The notes below the pieces were generated by a model. It was not told where the DNA came from. It searched no databases and saw nothing but the letters and a program-made list of their open reading frames with translations. Positions 1-6,185 of a stretch of DNA of 7,929 bases are shown here, piece by piece (position 1 is the first letter of the stretch; each line of letters begins with the position of its first letter). The translations under genes and the position numbers were made by a program. Source of the stretch: an uncultured Bacteroidota bacterium (lineage in GTDB: Bacteria > Bacteroidota > Bacteroidia > Bacteroidales > SZUA-534); NCBI GenBank assembly GCA_937899145.1, contig CALBPW010000268.1, positions 1 through 7,929 on the forward strand, given 5' to 3'.

Positions 1-33
1 TAGTAATACTAGAAAATACTAGAATATTAAAAT

Positions 34-1332
34 ATGAAGAAGAACTTTGTTGAAGAACTGAAATGGCGCGGAATGCTGGCACAGATGATGCCTGGTACGG
101 AAGAGTTGCTCCAGAAAGAGATGGTAACCGCCTACTTAGGCACCGACCCGACGGCCGACTCCCTGCACATCGGACACCTGTGCGGTATCATGATGCTCCG
201 CCACCTGCAGCACTGCGGACACAAGCCCATTATCCTCGTAGGCGGTGCCACAGGTATGATCGGCGACCCCTCTGGTAAGAGCCAGGAGCGTAACCTGCTG
301 AACGCAGAGACACTCTACCACAATCAGGAGTGCATCAAGAAGCAGGTGGCCAAGTTCCTTGATTTCGATTCCAAGGAGCCCAATGCAGCAGAGATGGTGA
401 ACAACTACGACTGGATGAAGGACTTCACCTTCCTCGATTTCGCCCGTGAGGTGGGTAAACACATCACCGTCAACTATATGATGGCAAAAGAATCGGTACA
501 GAAACGCTTGAACGGCGAGGCTCGCGACGGACTGTCGTTTACCGAATTCACCTACCAACTGCTTCAAGGCTACGATTTTTTGTACCTCAACGAGCATAAA
601 AACTGCAAACTACAACTTGGCGGAGCCGACCAATGGGGAAACATCACAACAGGTTCAGAGCTTATCCGCCGTACCAATGGCAATGAGTGCTTTGCACTGA
701 CCTGCCCACTTGTTACCAAAGCCGATGGAGGCAAATTCGGCAAAACCGAAAGCGGCAACGTCTGGCTTGACCCTGAACGCACATCTCCTTACCAATTCTA
801 CCAATTCTGGATAAACACATCAGACGCTGATGCTGAACGTTACATAAAGATTTTCACCACTTTATCGAAAGAAGAAGTTGAAAGTCTTATTGCCGAGCAA
901 GCAAAAGATCCGGGACTTCGCCCCCTGCAAAAACGCCTTGCAAAAGAAGTTACCATTATGGTTCACTCAGAGGCCGATTACAATATGGCAGTTGAAGCAT
1001 CTGGCATTTTGTTCGGAAAATCGACAAAGGAAAACCTGCAAAAACTTGATGAGCGCACATTCCTTGACGTTTTTGCCGGCGTGCCGACATATCAAGTTAG
1101 CAAAGCCGAACTCGAAAAAGGCATTGGCATTCTCGACCTACTTACCGACCGCGCACCTGTTTTCCCATCGAAAGGCGACTTGCGCCGTACCATTCAAGGT
1201 GGAGGAGTATCTATTGACAAAGAGAAAGTCGCAGCTGTCGATTTAACCATCAACACCGGTTATCTTATCAGCGGAAAATACTTGCTTGTGCAAAAAGGCA
1301 AAAAAGATTACTCGCTGCTGATTGTAGAGTAA
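34..1332 (+). CDS. tyrS: Tyrosyl-tRNA synthetase (TyrRS), class I
   Basis: Cytoplasmic enzyme that activates tyrosine with ATP and loads it onto tRNA-Tyr. The 432-residue product has the usual bacterial TyrRS length. Visible landmarks are the class I HIGH motif at residues 45-48, the tyrosine-pocket segment YQLLQGYDF at 174-182, GGADQWGNI at 196-204, the KMSKS-equivalent KFGKT at 234-238, and a C-terminal S4-like RNA-binding region from about residue 365 (a [12 protein letters not shown] segment lies at 381-392). The ATG at 34 fits the family N-terminus ([13 protein letters not shown]). No Shine-Dalgarno is seen, which is normal for Bacteroidota; only 33 AT-rich bases precede it, so any promoter lies mostly outside the window. 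The odd point is a composition break: roughly residues 1-150 are GC-rich with AAG/CAG codons, while the rest is AAA/CAA-rich. The frame and all motifs are intact, so the protein should be functional if the sequence is real. Confidence 0.98.
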   Translation: MKKNFVEELKWRGMLAQMMPGTEELLQKEMVTAYLGTDPTADSLHIGHLCGIMMLRHLQHCGHKPIILVGGATGMIGDPSGKSQERNLLNAETLYHNQECIKKQVAKFLDFDSKEPNAAEMVNNYDWMKDFTFLDFAREVGKHITVNYMMAKESVQKRLNGEARDGLSFTEFTYQLLQGYDFLYLNEHKNCKLQLGGADQWGNITTGSELIRRTNGNECFALTCPLVTKADGGKFGKTESGNVWLDPERTSPYQFYQFWINTSDADAERYIKIFTTLSKEEVESLIAEQAKDPGLRPLQKRLAKEVTIMVHSEADYNMAVEASGILFGKSTKENLQKLDERTFLDVFAGVPTYQVSKAELEKGIGILDLLTDRAPVFPSKGDLRRTIQGGGVSIDKEKVAAVDLTINTGYLISGKYLLVQKGKKDYSLLIVE

Positions 1333-1356
1333 AAAATCACACATCGCAGATAATGT

Positions 1357-1377
1357 AGGGGCGCATAATGCGTCCCT
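1357..1377. repeat. Short perfect-looking palindrome after tyrS
   Basis: Arms AGGGGCGCA (1357-1365) and TGCGTCCCT (1369-1377) can form a 9-bp stem with one G-T wobble around a 3-base loop (TAA). The stem extends weakly to 1355/1379. It sits 25 bases after the tyrS stop and is much more GC-rich than the surrounding spacer. No clean T-run follows directly (GCTTGCTTTAAAAA), so it is a poor intrinsic terminator in sequence terms. It could instead be a dispersed short palindromic (REP- or MITE-like) element or a transcript-stabilising hairpin. The structure is seen; the role is inferred. Confidence 0.5.
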
Positions 1378-1401
1378 GCTTGCTTTAAAAATCAACAAAT
1401 T

Positions 1402-2514
1402 ATGTTTCGCAAACTTGCCAAATACATAATCATAATCATCAACATCGCTTTTTTAGCGGCGCTGATTGCATCGGGCTTGGCATGTTTTGTAAACCCAGCG
1501 CGGCACACACTTATCGCACTTTTCTGCCTTGGATTCCCTATCTTTTTTATTATCAATATAATATTTGTGTTTTTTTGGCTTTTATGCCGAAAAAAATTCT
1601 TCTTAATTCCATTAGCACCCGTCTTAATTTTTGCGCTTCGCTTTATCGACTTCTCGGCTGAAAATGAGAATATTAGCCCAAACACCGAGTCATTTAGAGT
1701 GATGACCTACAATGCACATGGCATCGGCTATCCGTATTGGCCAAAACATAATGAAAAATTTTCCGAGATAGCTGATTTTATTCATTCGCAAAATCTGGAT
1801 ATTGTTTGTATTCAAGAATTTAGCAATGGCGACCACGATTTTCCAACTGTGAAACGATTAACACAGGAATTCAATTTCAGCCATACACACTTTTTCAAAA
1901 CAAATTGGACACGTGGCGATGTTAAAGGAGGTATGGCAACATTTAGCAAATTTCCGATAGTACACCACGAAAACGTAAAATCGGCAACAGATGGCGACAA
2001 CATTATTCTAATTACCGACGTGTTAATAAAAACTGATACTGTCAGACTGATAAACTGTCATTTACAATCAAACAAATTCAGCATTGGCGAATATAAGTTT
2101 ATCGAAGACATGAATTCGTTTGACACCAAAGTTTACAAAAACACCAAAATTGAAAGCAACCTAAAAAGCCTGCTTGAAGTGGCGGAGCGGATGCGAAAAG
2201 CCTACAATTGGCGTGTCGGTCAAGCCGAAACTCTTGCGCAACTTATTGGCAATTCGCCATATACAACAATAGTTTGCGGTGATTTTAACGATACACCTTC
2301 GTCATACATTTACAGAAATGTAAGCCGCCACATGCACGATTCGCATCGCGTAGCAGGGAGCGGTTGGCAAAACACCTATCGTCGCTTTTGGCCTGGTATC
2401 CGCATCGATTATATTCTATACAACGGCAATATAACCTGTACCAGCAGCAAAGTTCCTGCCTACGACGCATCTGACCACCGGCCTGTGGTAGGCGAATATA
2501 TACTAAAACGATAA
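1402..2514 (+). CDS. Membrane-anchored endonuclease/exonuclease/phosphatase family protein
   Basis: Predicted metal-dependent phosphoesterase of the exonuclease III/DNase I/sphingomyelinase-like fold (EEP superfamily), 370 residues. The N-terminus holds hydrophobic segments at about residues 8-29, 37-61 and 67-83, so it is likely anchored in the inner membrane with the catalytic domain (about 97-370) outside the cytoplasm. Fold motifs appear in order: TYNAHGIG (102-109, Asn104), CIQEF (136-140, metal ligand Glu139), INCHLQS (217-223, His220), GDFND (293-297, Asp294 and Asn296), RIDYIL (334-339, Asp336) and SDHRPV (357-362, Asp358 and catalytic His359). All catalytic positions expected of the family are therefore present. 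The substrate (nucleic acid, phospholipid or another phosphodiester) cannot be read from sequence. This layout of short membrane domain plus EEP domain is common in Bacteroidota. It starts 69 bases after tyrS with no recognisable promoter of its own. Confidence 0.9.
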   Translation: MFRKLAKYIIIIINIAFLAALIASGLACFVNPARHTLIALFCLGFPIFFIINIIFVFFWLLCRKKFFLIPLAPVLIFALRFIDFSAENENISPNTESFRVMTYNAHGIGYPYWPKHNEKFSEIADFIHSQNLDIVCIQEFSNGDHDFPTVKRLTQEFNFSHTHFFKTNWTRGDVKGGMATFSKFPIVHHENVKSATDGDNIILITDVLIKTDTVRLINCHLQSNKFSIGEYKFIEDMNSFDTKVYKNTKIESNLKSLLEVAERMRKAYNWRVGQAETLAQLIGNSPYTTIVCGDFNDTPSSYIYRNVSRHMHDSHRVAGSGWQNTYRRFWPGIRIDYILYNGNITCTSSKVPAYDASDHRPVVGEYILKR

Positions 2515-2587
2515 TCTGGCTTGTCGAAGATTTTTCCCTATTCAACAATATTTTTGTTTCTTCAAAAAAATCATAACAATCAGTATG

Positions 2588-2616
2588 TTGCAAATAATCA
2601 AATTTGATTATGTTTG
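2588..2616 (+). promoter_or_regulatory. Bacteroidota-type promoter for the PKD/T9SS protein gene
   Basis: A -7 element TATGTTTG (2609-2616) matches TAnnTTTG exactly, and a TTG (2588-2590) lies 18 bases upstream as a -33 element. Transcription would begin near 2622, about 17 bases before the ATG at 2639. This overlaps the upstream in-frame ATG at 2585, so that earlier start could not be on this transcript. Confidence 0.7.
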
Positions 2617-2638
2617 TACAATATTGAACAAACAAAAA

Positions 2639-3466
2639 ATGAGACATTTTGCATTCGCGTTCATTTTTGTGCTTATAATGAGCCAGTTATCGGCACAAGA
2701 CAAAACTTCAAAACAAGAGTGTTTTACTACAGTCAACGGCTTGTTTTGCGTAGGCTCAACCATAAAATTTGAAATAACCGATAAAGTCAAAGAATATAGC
2801 GAATACGCATGGAATGATGGTGCGTTTAGTCCCGATAACACATCTTATTCAGCAGCTTACGATGTGGTTGGGACACACAATGTGACTCTTGCAGCAAAAT
2901 TCAACAACAACACCGTTTACGACACAATTTCATTTGAAATTTACGACACACCAAAAATCGGATTACGCATAATAGACACATCGCGTGTGGAGCGCATTTT
3001 TACTGACACTGCCCAACATGCTTATGCAATTTCAACATACGAATGGAAATTTGGCGACGGCTCAATCAGCAGCGCTGCTACAAATATTGTTCATAAATAC
3101 GCAACAGCTGGCAATTATTCAGCATCGCTTAAAATAACTGACGAACATGGTTGCACCGATTCAACCACCACCGATATTGCAATTGCAGCCTCAACAACCA
3201 TTCCAAACGTATTCACGCCAAATGGCGATGGGCAAAACGATTTCTTCTTAATAACAGCCGACAATGGTTCAAAACTGACACTTGAGATTTTCAACCGTTG
3301 GGGATATAGAGTTTTTCGACGCTCTGGCACCGAAAATATTGTGTGGGACGGCTACAGTCCGCAAGGCACATTAGTTCAACCCGGTACATATTATTATGTA
3401 ATCACAGTTGAAGAAGGAACAACCAACTACGACCCGCTAAATGGCTATATAACAGTATTTTATTAA
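2639..3466 (+). CDS. Secreted PKD-domain protein with T9SS type B (gliding-motility) C-terminal sorting domain
   Basis: Exported 275-residue protein. I chose the ATG at 2639 over the in-frame ATG at 2585 because it opens directly onto a signal peptide (residues 1-20: basic Arg2, hydrophobic core, likely cleavage after SAQ) and lies just downstream of a good promoter. The mature part has a probable degenerate Ig/PKD-like domain (about 33-105), then a clear PKD domain (about 108-183) with the signature WKFGDG at 136-141 and an HKYATAGNYSASLKITD strand pair. The last ~88 residues are a classic gliding-motility-associated/type B T9SS sorting domain: IPNVFTPNGDGQNDFF (188-203), LEIFNRWGYRVF (215-226), WDGYSPQG (236-243), PGTYYYVI (248-255) and the terminal GYITVFY. 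It is probably surface-attached or released through the type IX system. No enzymatic domain is seen; an adhesin or structural role is plausible but inferred. The gene for the SiaC-like protein follows after 26 bases. Confidence 0.93.
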   Translation: MRHFAFAFIFVLIMSQLSAQDKTSKQECFTTVNGLFCVGSTIKFEITDKVKEYSEYAWNDGAFSPDNTSYSAAYDVVGTHNVTLAAKFNNNTVYDTISFEIYDTPKIGLRIIDTSRVERIFTDTAQHAYAISTYEWKFGDGSISSAATNIVHKYATAGNYSASLKITDEHGCTDSTTTDIAIAASTTIPNVFTPNGDGQNDFFLITADNGSKLTLEIFNRWGYRVFRRSGTENIVWDGYSPQGTLVQPGTYYYVITVEEGTTNYDPLNGYITVFY

Positions 3467-3492
3467 CATTCAAGCTATTAATTAAAGCAGAA

Positions 3493-3867
3493 ATGGCACC
3501 ACTAATTTTATCACCAACAGAGGACACACCAGAAATTTCATTCGACAACACATCGGGCAAACTGATGATGAGCGGCACATCAATTCCTGAAAACGCTCGC
3601 AAATTTTACGATGTGGTTATCGACTGGATTAGCCAATATGCGCAATCGCCTTGTGAAAGCACTTCTATCAATTTTAAATTGAAATACTTTAACACAGCTT
3701 CAACAAAATATCTATTTGATATAATGGTTGTTTCCAAAGATATAATGAAGAATGGCAAAACATTGGTCATCAACTGGTTCTACATGGAAGATGATGAAGA
3801 TATGTATGAAGCCGGGATGGGGTTCTCAAAAATGCTTCGGTATCCGTTTAACTTTGTAAAATATTGA
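3493..3867 (+). CDS. SiaC-family regulatory phosphoprotein (DUF1987)
   Basis: The 124-residue protein matches the DUF1987/SiaC family in length and pattern: an N-terminal TPEISFDNTSGKLMMSGTS segment (12-30), PENARKFYDVVIDWI (32-46), and the core LKYFNTASTKYLFDIM (63-78), followed by VINWFY. In Pseudomonas aeruginosa, SiaC is an anti-sigma-antagonist-like switch protein phosphorylated on Thr68 by the kinase SiaB and dephosphorylated by SiaA; unphosphorylated SiaC stimulates a diguanylate cyclase. Here the FNT threonine is also residue 68, so the modified site appears conserved. No SiaB-like kinase or PP2C phosphatase lies in this window, so partner and output are unknown. The gene starts 26 bases after the T9SS protein and no promoter is visible in the gap, so co-transcription is likely. 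It ends upstream of a strong terminator. I leave the symbol empty because function in Bacteroidota is not established from sequence. Confidence 0.87.
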   Translation: MAPLILSPTEDTPEISFDNTSGKLMMSGTSIPENARKFYDVVIDWISQYAQSPCESTSINFKLKYFNTASTKYLFDIMVVSKDIMKNGKTLVINWFYMEDDEDMYEAGMGFSKMLRYPFNFVKY

Positions 3868-3908
3868 TTTACTTAGGATTTAAGAAACAATAAATTCTAC
3901 CAATAATT

Positions 3909-3944
3909 AAAAAGGGACTGTCTTTTGCAAGACAATCCCTTTTT
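3909..3944. terminator. Bidirectional intrinsic terminator between converging genes
   Basis: Arms 3909-3924 (AAAAAGGGACTGTCTT) and 3929-3944 (AAGACAATCCCTTTTT) form a 16-bp stem with one C-A mismatch and a 4-base TTGC loop. The A-tract on one side and T-tract on the other give a U-run on transcripts from either direction. It lies 41 bases after the SiaC-like gene and 22 bases beyond the deoC stop, exactly where converging transcripts should end. Confidence 0.93.
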
Positions 3945-3966
3945 CTGCGTGAAAATAAATAGTTTC

Positions 3967-4851
3967 TTAAAAATACTTAACATCTTGAACCTTGCCCGAT
4001 TCAATGCTAACAATGTCTTTCAAGATGTTGTTTGCCATGCGGCTTGCACCAAGGCGGAACATTTTATTGTTCATCCATTCGGTACCAAGAATATTTTCGA
4101 CAGCCGCCATATAAAGTAGAGCGTCTTCCGATACCGACATGCCGCCAGCAGGTTTTATACCGACTTTCCGACCCGTTTTGGCCGCATACGCCTTAATGGC
4201 CTCGCACATTACGCAAATAGCTTGCGGTGTAGCGGCCGGCTCAAGTTTGCCTGTCGATGTTTTGATAAAATCGGCTCCTGCCTCCATTGCTACAATGCTG
4301 GCATTCCAAATATCCTCAACCGAGCGCAAAACACCTGTTTCCAAAATCACTTTCAGATGCGAGTTACCAACAACTGATTTTATCGCCTTAATCTCGTCAA
4401 ATACAGTTTGGTAATCGTTTGCCAACCAAGCACCTTGCGAAATGACAATATCAATATCGGTAGCGCCAGCCTCAACAGCCATTTTGCACTCAAGCGTCTT
4501 AACCTCTATAAACGATTGCGAGGCAGGGAAACAAGCCGCAACCGATGCCACACCAACACCTTCACGTTTTAAAGTTGATGCAACTGTTTTTACAAGCGAC
4601 GGATAAACACAAATTGCCGCTACGTCAGGAATATCAGCGAAATTTTCGTGAAAATTGTTGACATTGTTCGCAAAACGTGCGCCTTTTTCTTGCGTATCAA
4701 CTGAATTGAGTGTCGTCAAATCAATAAGGCTGAAAGCCAATTTCAGATGTTCAACATCAAACATTTGTTTTGAATGCGTTTTTGCCGCAAACACTTTTTG
4801 TTCAATATCGGCTGCCGAAAATGGCATTGGGTAATTTTTCAAGAGTTCCAT
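3967..4851 (-). CDS. deoC: Deoxyribose-phosphate aldolase
   Basis: Class I aldolase that reversibly cleaves 2-deoxyribose-5-phosphate to acetaldehyde and glyceraldehyde-3-phosphate in deoxynucleoside catabolism; cytoplasmic TIM barrel. The 294-residue product has an N-terminal extension of about 35 residues relative to the short E. coli form, as is usual for Bacteroidota DeoC. Motifs: SLIDLTTLN (41-49), AAICVYPSLV (78-87), VASVAACFPAS (101-111), ATDIDIVI (130-137, with Asp134 matching catalytic Asp102 of E. coli), DFIKTSTGK (194-202, Schiff-base Lys197) and GIKPAGGMS (231-239, second catalytic Lys233). All three catalytic residues are present. It lies 66 bases downstream of the OmpA-like lipoprotein gene on the same strand and may share its transcript, although the two have no obvious functional link. 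No other deo or nucleoside phosphorylase gene is in the window. The ATG at 4851 is followed by a family-like N-terminus. Confidence 0.97.
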   Translation of the reverse strand: MELLKNYPMPFSAADIEQKVFAAKTHSKQMFDVEHLKLAFSLIDLTTLNSVDTQEKGARFANNVNNFHENFADIPDVAAICVYPSLVKTVASTLKREGVGVASVAACFPASQSFIEVKTLECKMAVEAGATDIDIVISQGAWLANDYQTVFDEIKAIKSVVGNSHLKVILETGVLRSVEDIWNASIVAMEAGADFIKTSTGKLEPAATPQAICVMCEAIKAYAAKTGRKVGIKPAGGMSVSEDALLYMAAVENILGTEWMNNKMFRLGASRMANNILKDIVSIESGKVQDVKYF

Positions 4852-4875
4852 TTCAGTTTTCAGTTTTAAGTAAAA

Positions 4876-4887
4876 GCGGTGTGCCGC
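4876..4887. other. Small GC hairpin in the spacer between the OmpA-like gene and deoC
   Basis: GCGG (4876-4879) and CCGC (4884-4887) enclose TGTG in an otherwise AT-rich spacer. Flanking A and T runs (AAAA to the left, TTTTTTT from 4891) could lengthen the stem with a bulge. Read on the minus strand, the hairpin is followed by TTTTA, so it might act as a weak terminator or attenuator between the two genes. The 4-bp core makes this tentative. Confidence 0.35.
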
Positions 4888-4917
4888 GTCTTTTTTTATC
4901 TGTTGTTTGTAGTCTGA

Positions 4918-5943
4918 TTAATTTGTTTCCAAAATTTTGAATATCTCGTCAAGTTTTGGGGTTAAGATGATTTCTGTTCGGCGATTTTTGGCACGGGCTT
5001 CGGCTGTTTTGGCAGGGTCGATTGGCGCGTATTGTGAGCGACCTGCTGCCGAAATGCGTTTACCTTCAATTTTACCATCAGCAATCAGCAGTTTGACGAT
5101 GGCTGTGGCGCGTTTTGCACTCAAATCCCAGTTGTCTTGAATGTCGCCTGTGCCTTTCATTGGCACATCGTCGGTATGTCCTTCAATCATAATGTTAACA
5201 TCGGCATTAGCGGCTAACACGCCTGCAATCTGTTTTAATGCTGCTTGTCCCTTTGGGTCAACATCCCATTTCCCTGATTTGAACAGCAGTTTTTCGTCCA
5301 TCGTAACGTACACTTTGCCGTTGCGTTGCTCAATTGTCAGGCCTTTATCTTCAAAGCCGAGTAGTGCTTGACTGATTTTTTGTTTGAGAGCGCGTACTGA
5401 TGAGTCTTTCTGGTTCAAGATATTTTCCAATTCTTGCACACGGCGGTTTTTTTCAGCCAACTCGCGACGTTGCATATTAAGGTTCGAGTCGAGAGCGACA
5501 AGAATGGCGTCGCGTTCGTCAAGTTCTTGTTGTTTTTCCTTCAGTGCCCGTTCTTTTTCAAGCAAATCCTGTTTGTTAACTTGCAGGTCGGCAAGCAGTT
5601 GGCGCATTTCGGCCTCGTCTTTTGTGGTTTGCTTTTCTTGTTCATCACTAAGGTCGTCGTACATTGTTTTAAACACTTTGTACTGCTTTTTGTAGAACAT
5701 GGCCGAATCGCGAATCACGGCTTTATTACTTGCTTCGTTTGCCAATTTTTTATTCAGTTCCTCAACTTGCGCCTCAAGTTCTGTTGTTTTGACGGTAAGG
5801 TCTTCATTCAAACTTTTTACCGAATCGCGTTCTGAAACAATAGCTTCATTTTTTTCTTTCAACTCCTGAAATTGCTTTGATGGCACGCAAGCTGTAAGCC
5901 CTGCGATAGCCGCAATAAGTAGTATTTTATTGTTTTTCAACAT
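4918..5943 (-). CDS. OmpA-family lipoprotein with long coiled coil
   Basis: Envelope protein of 341 residues predicted to tether the outer membrane to peptidoglycan. It starts with a lipoprotein signal peptide (MLKNNKILLIAAIAG) and lipobox LTAC, making Cys19 the lipidated residue. Residues about 25-195 are rich in Glu, Lys, Gln and Leu with heptad-like spacing and read as a long coiled coil, interrupted by a Tyr/Phe-rich stretch near 83-97. The C-terminal OmpA/MotB-like peptidoglycan-binding domain spans about 218-330, with EGHTDD (254-259) and NWDLSAKRA (271-279); Asp258 and Arg278 align with the diaminopimelate-binding Asp and Arg of OmpA. There is no beta-barrel, so it is a periplasmic lipid-anchored protein rather than a porin. 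A MotB-like stator role is unlikely because no transmembrane helix beyond the signal is seen. It is the first gene of the minus-strand pair with deoC. Confidence 0.92.
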   Translation of the reverse strand: MLKNNKILLIAAIAGLTACVPSKQFQELKEKNEAIVSERDSVKSLNEDLTVKTTELEAQVEELNKKLANEASNKAVIRDSAMFYKKQYKVFKTMYDDLSDEQEKQTTKDEAEMRQLLADLQVNKQDLLEKERALKEKQQELDERDAILVALDSNLNMQRRELAEKNRRVQELENILNQKDSSVRALKQKISQALLGFEDKGLTIEQRNGKVYVTMDEKLLFKSGKWDVDPKGQAALKQIAGVLAANADVNIMIEGHTDDVPMKGTGDIQDNWDLSAKRATAIVKLLIADGKIEGKRISAAGRSQYAPIDPAKTAEARAKNRRTEIILTPKLDEIFKILETN

Positions 5944-5966
5944 ATTTATTTCGAAATTTCAACTTA

Positions 5967-5974
5967 TAAAGATA
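5967..5974 (-). promoter_or_regulatory. Possible -7 promoter element of the OmpA-like lipoprotein gene
   Basis: On the minus strand this reads TATCTTTA, one base off the TAnnTTTG consensus, 23 bases upstream of the ATG. A TTTG lies at 5988-5991 (minus strand) but only 13 bases away, shorter than usual, so the -33 element is uncertain. Confidence 0.45.
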
Positions 5975-6025
5975 CACTGCTATAAATCAAATTTAAACTG
6001 ACTGCACAAAATTTCTACATTAGTT

Positions 6026-6044
6026 ATTAACCGAAAATGTTAAT
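6026..6044. repeat. Small inverted repeat in the divergent spacer
   Basis: ATTAAC (6026-6031) and GTTAAT (6039-6044) form a perfect 6-bp inverted repeat around a 7-base spacer, within the 242-bp region between the divergent lipoprotein and hflX genes. It has the geometry of a dimeric regulator site, but the region is AT-rich and such repeats arise by chance. The rest of the spacer shows only the promoter elements listed separately. Confidence 0.25.
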
Positions 6045-6152
6045 TGAAACGGTGTGTGGATTAAATGTGTGAAAATTTAAGAGGCAGAAGGGGTGATGAA
6101 AGTTGAGTTTTTTGCTTTTCAACGTAGTTTTAGTCTGAAGTCTAAAAATTTA

Positions 6153-6160
6153 TAGTTTTG
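6153..6160 (+). promoter_or_regulatory. -7 promoter element of hflX
   Basis: TAGTTTTG matches TAnnTTTG exactly and ends 25 bases before the hflX ATG, giving a short leader of about 20 bases. The -33 element is weak (a TTTT run near 6128-6131). Confidence 0.6.
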
Positions 6161-6185
6161 CAAAAAATTACAATCCATCTGATTT

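Noticed and set aside
1..33. Repeated AATACTAGA-like units before tyrS
   Set aside because: Two short AT-rich near-copies at the window edge; too little sequence to call a repeat or operator, and no TAnnTTTG is present.
136..597. 153-codon open frame on the minus strand
   Set aside because: It lies wholly antisense to the strongly conserved tyrS coding sequence and its translation shows no recognisable domain. High GC of the first tyrS part explains the lack of stops.
878..1246. 122-codon open frame in another frame of tyrS
   Set aside because: Shadow of tyrS; the Lys-rich translation comes from AAA-rich codons read out of frame.
2285..2647. 120-codon minus-strand open frame spanning the end of the EEP gene and the following spacer
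   Set aside because: It runs antisense to conserved EEP motifs (GDFND, SDHRPV) and across a good plus-strand promoter, with no family-like features.
4139..4414. 91-codon plus-strand open frame
   Set aside because: Antisense to the deoC active-site region, whose protein motifs are fully conserved.
5384..5835. Overlapping plus-strand open frames of 103 and 133 codons, the latter with hydrophobic stretches
   Set aside because: They are the complement of the Glu/Lys/Gln-rich coiled-coil region of the OmpA-like lipoprotein, which naturally reads as Phe/Leu/Ser-rich on the other strand.
6101..6125. Possible hairpin GTTGA...TCAAC upstream of hflX
   Set aside because: Only a 5-bp stem with a loop of more than 10 bases in an AT-rich spacer; no better than chance.
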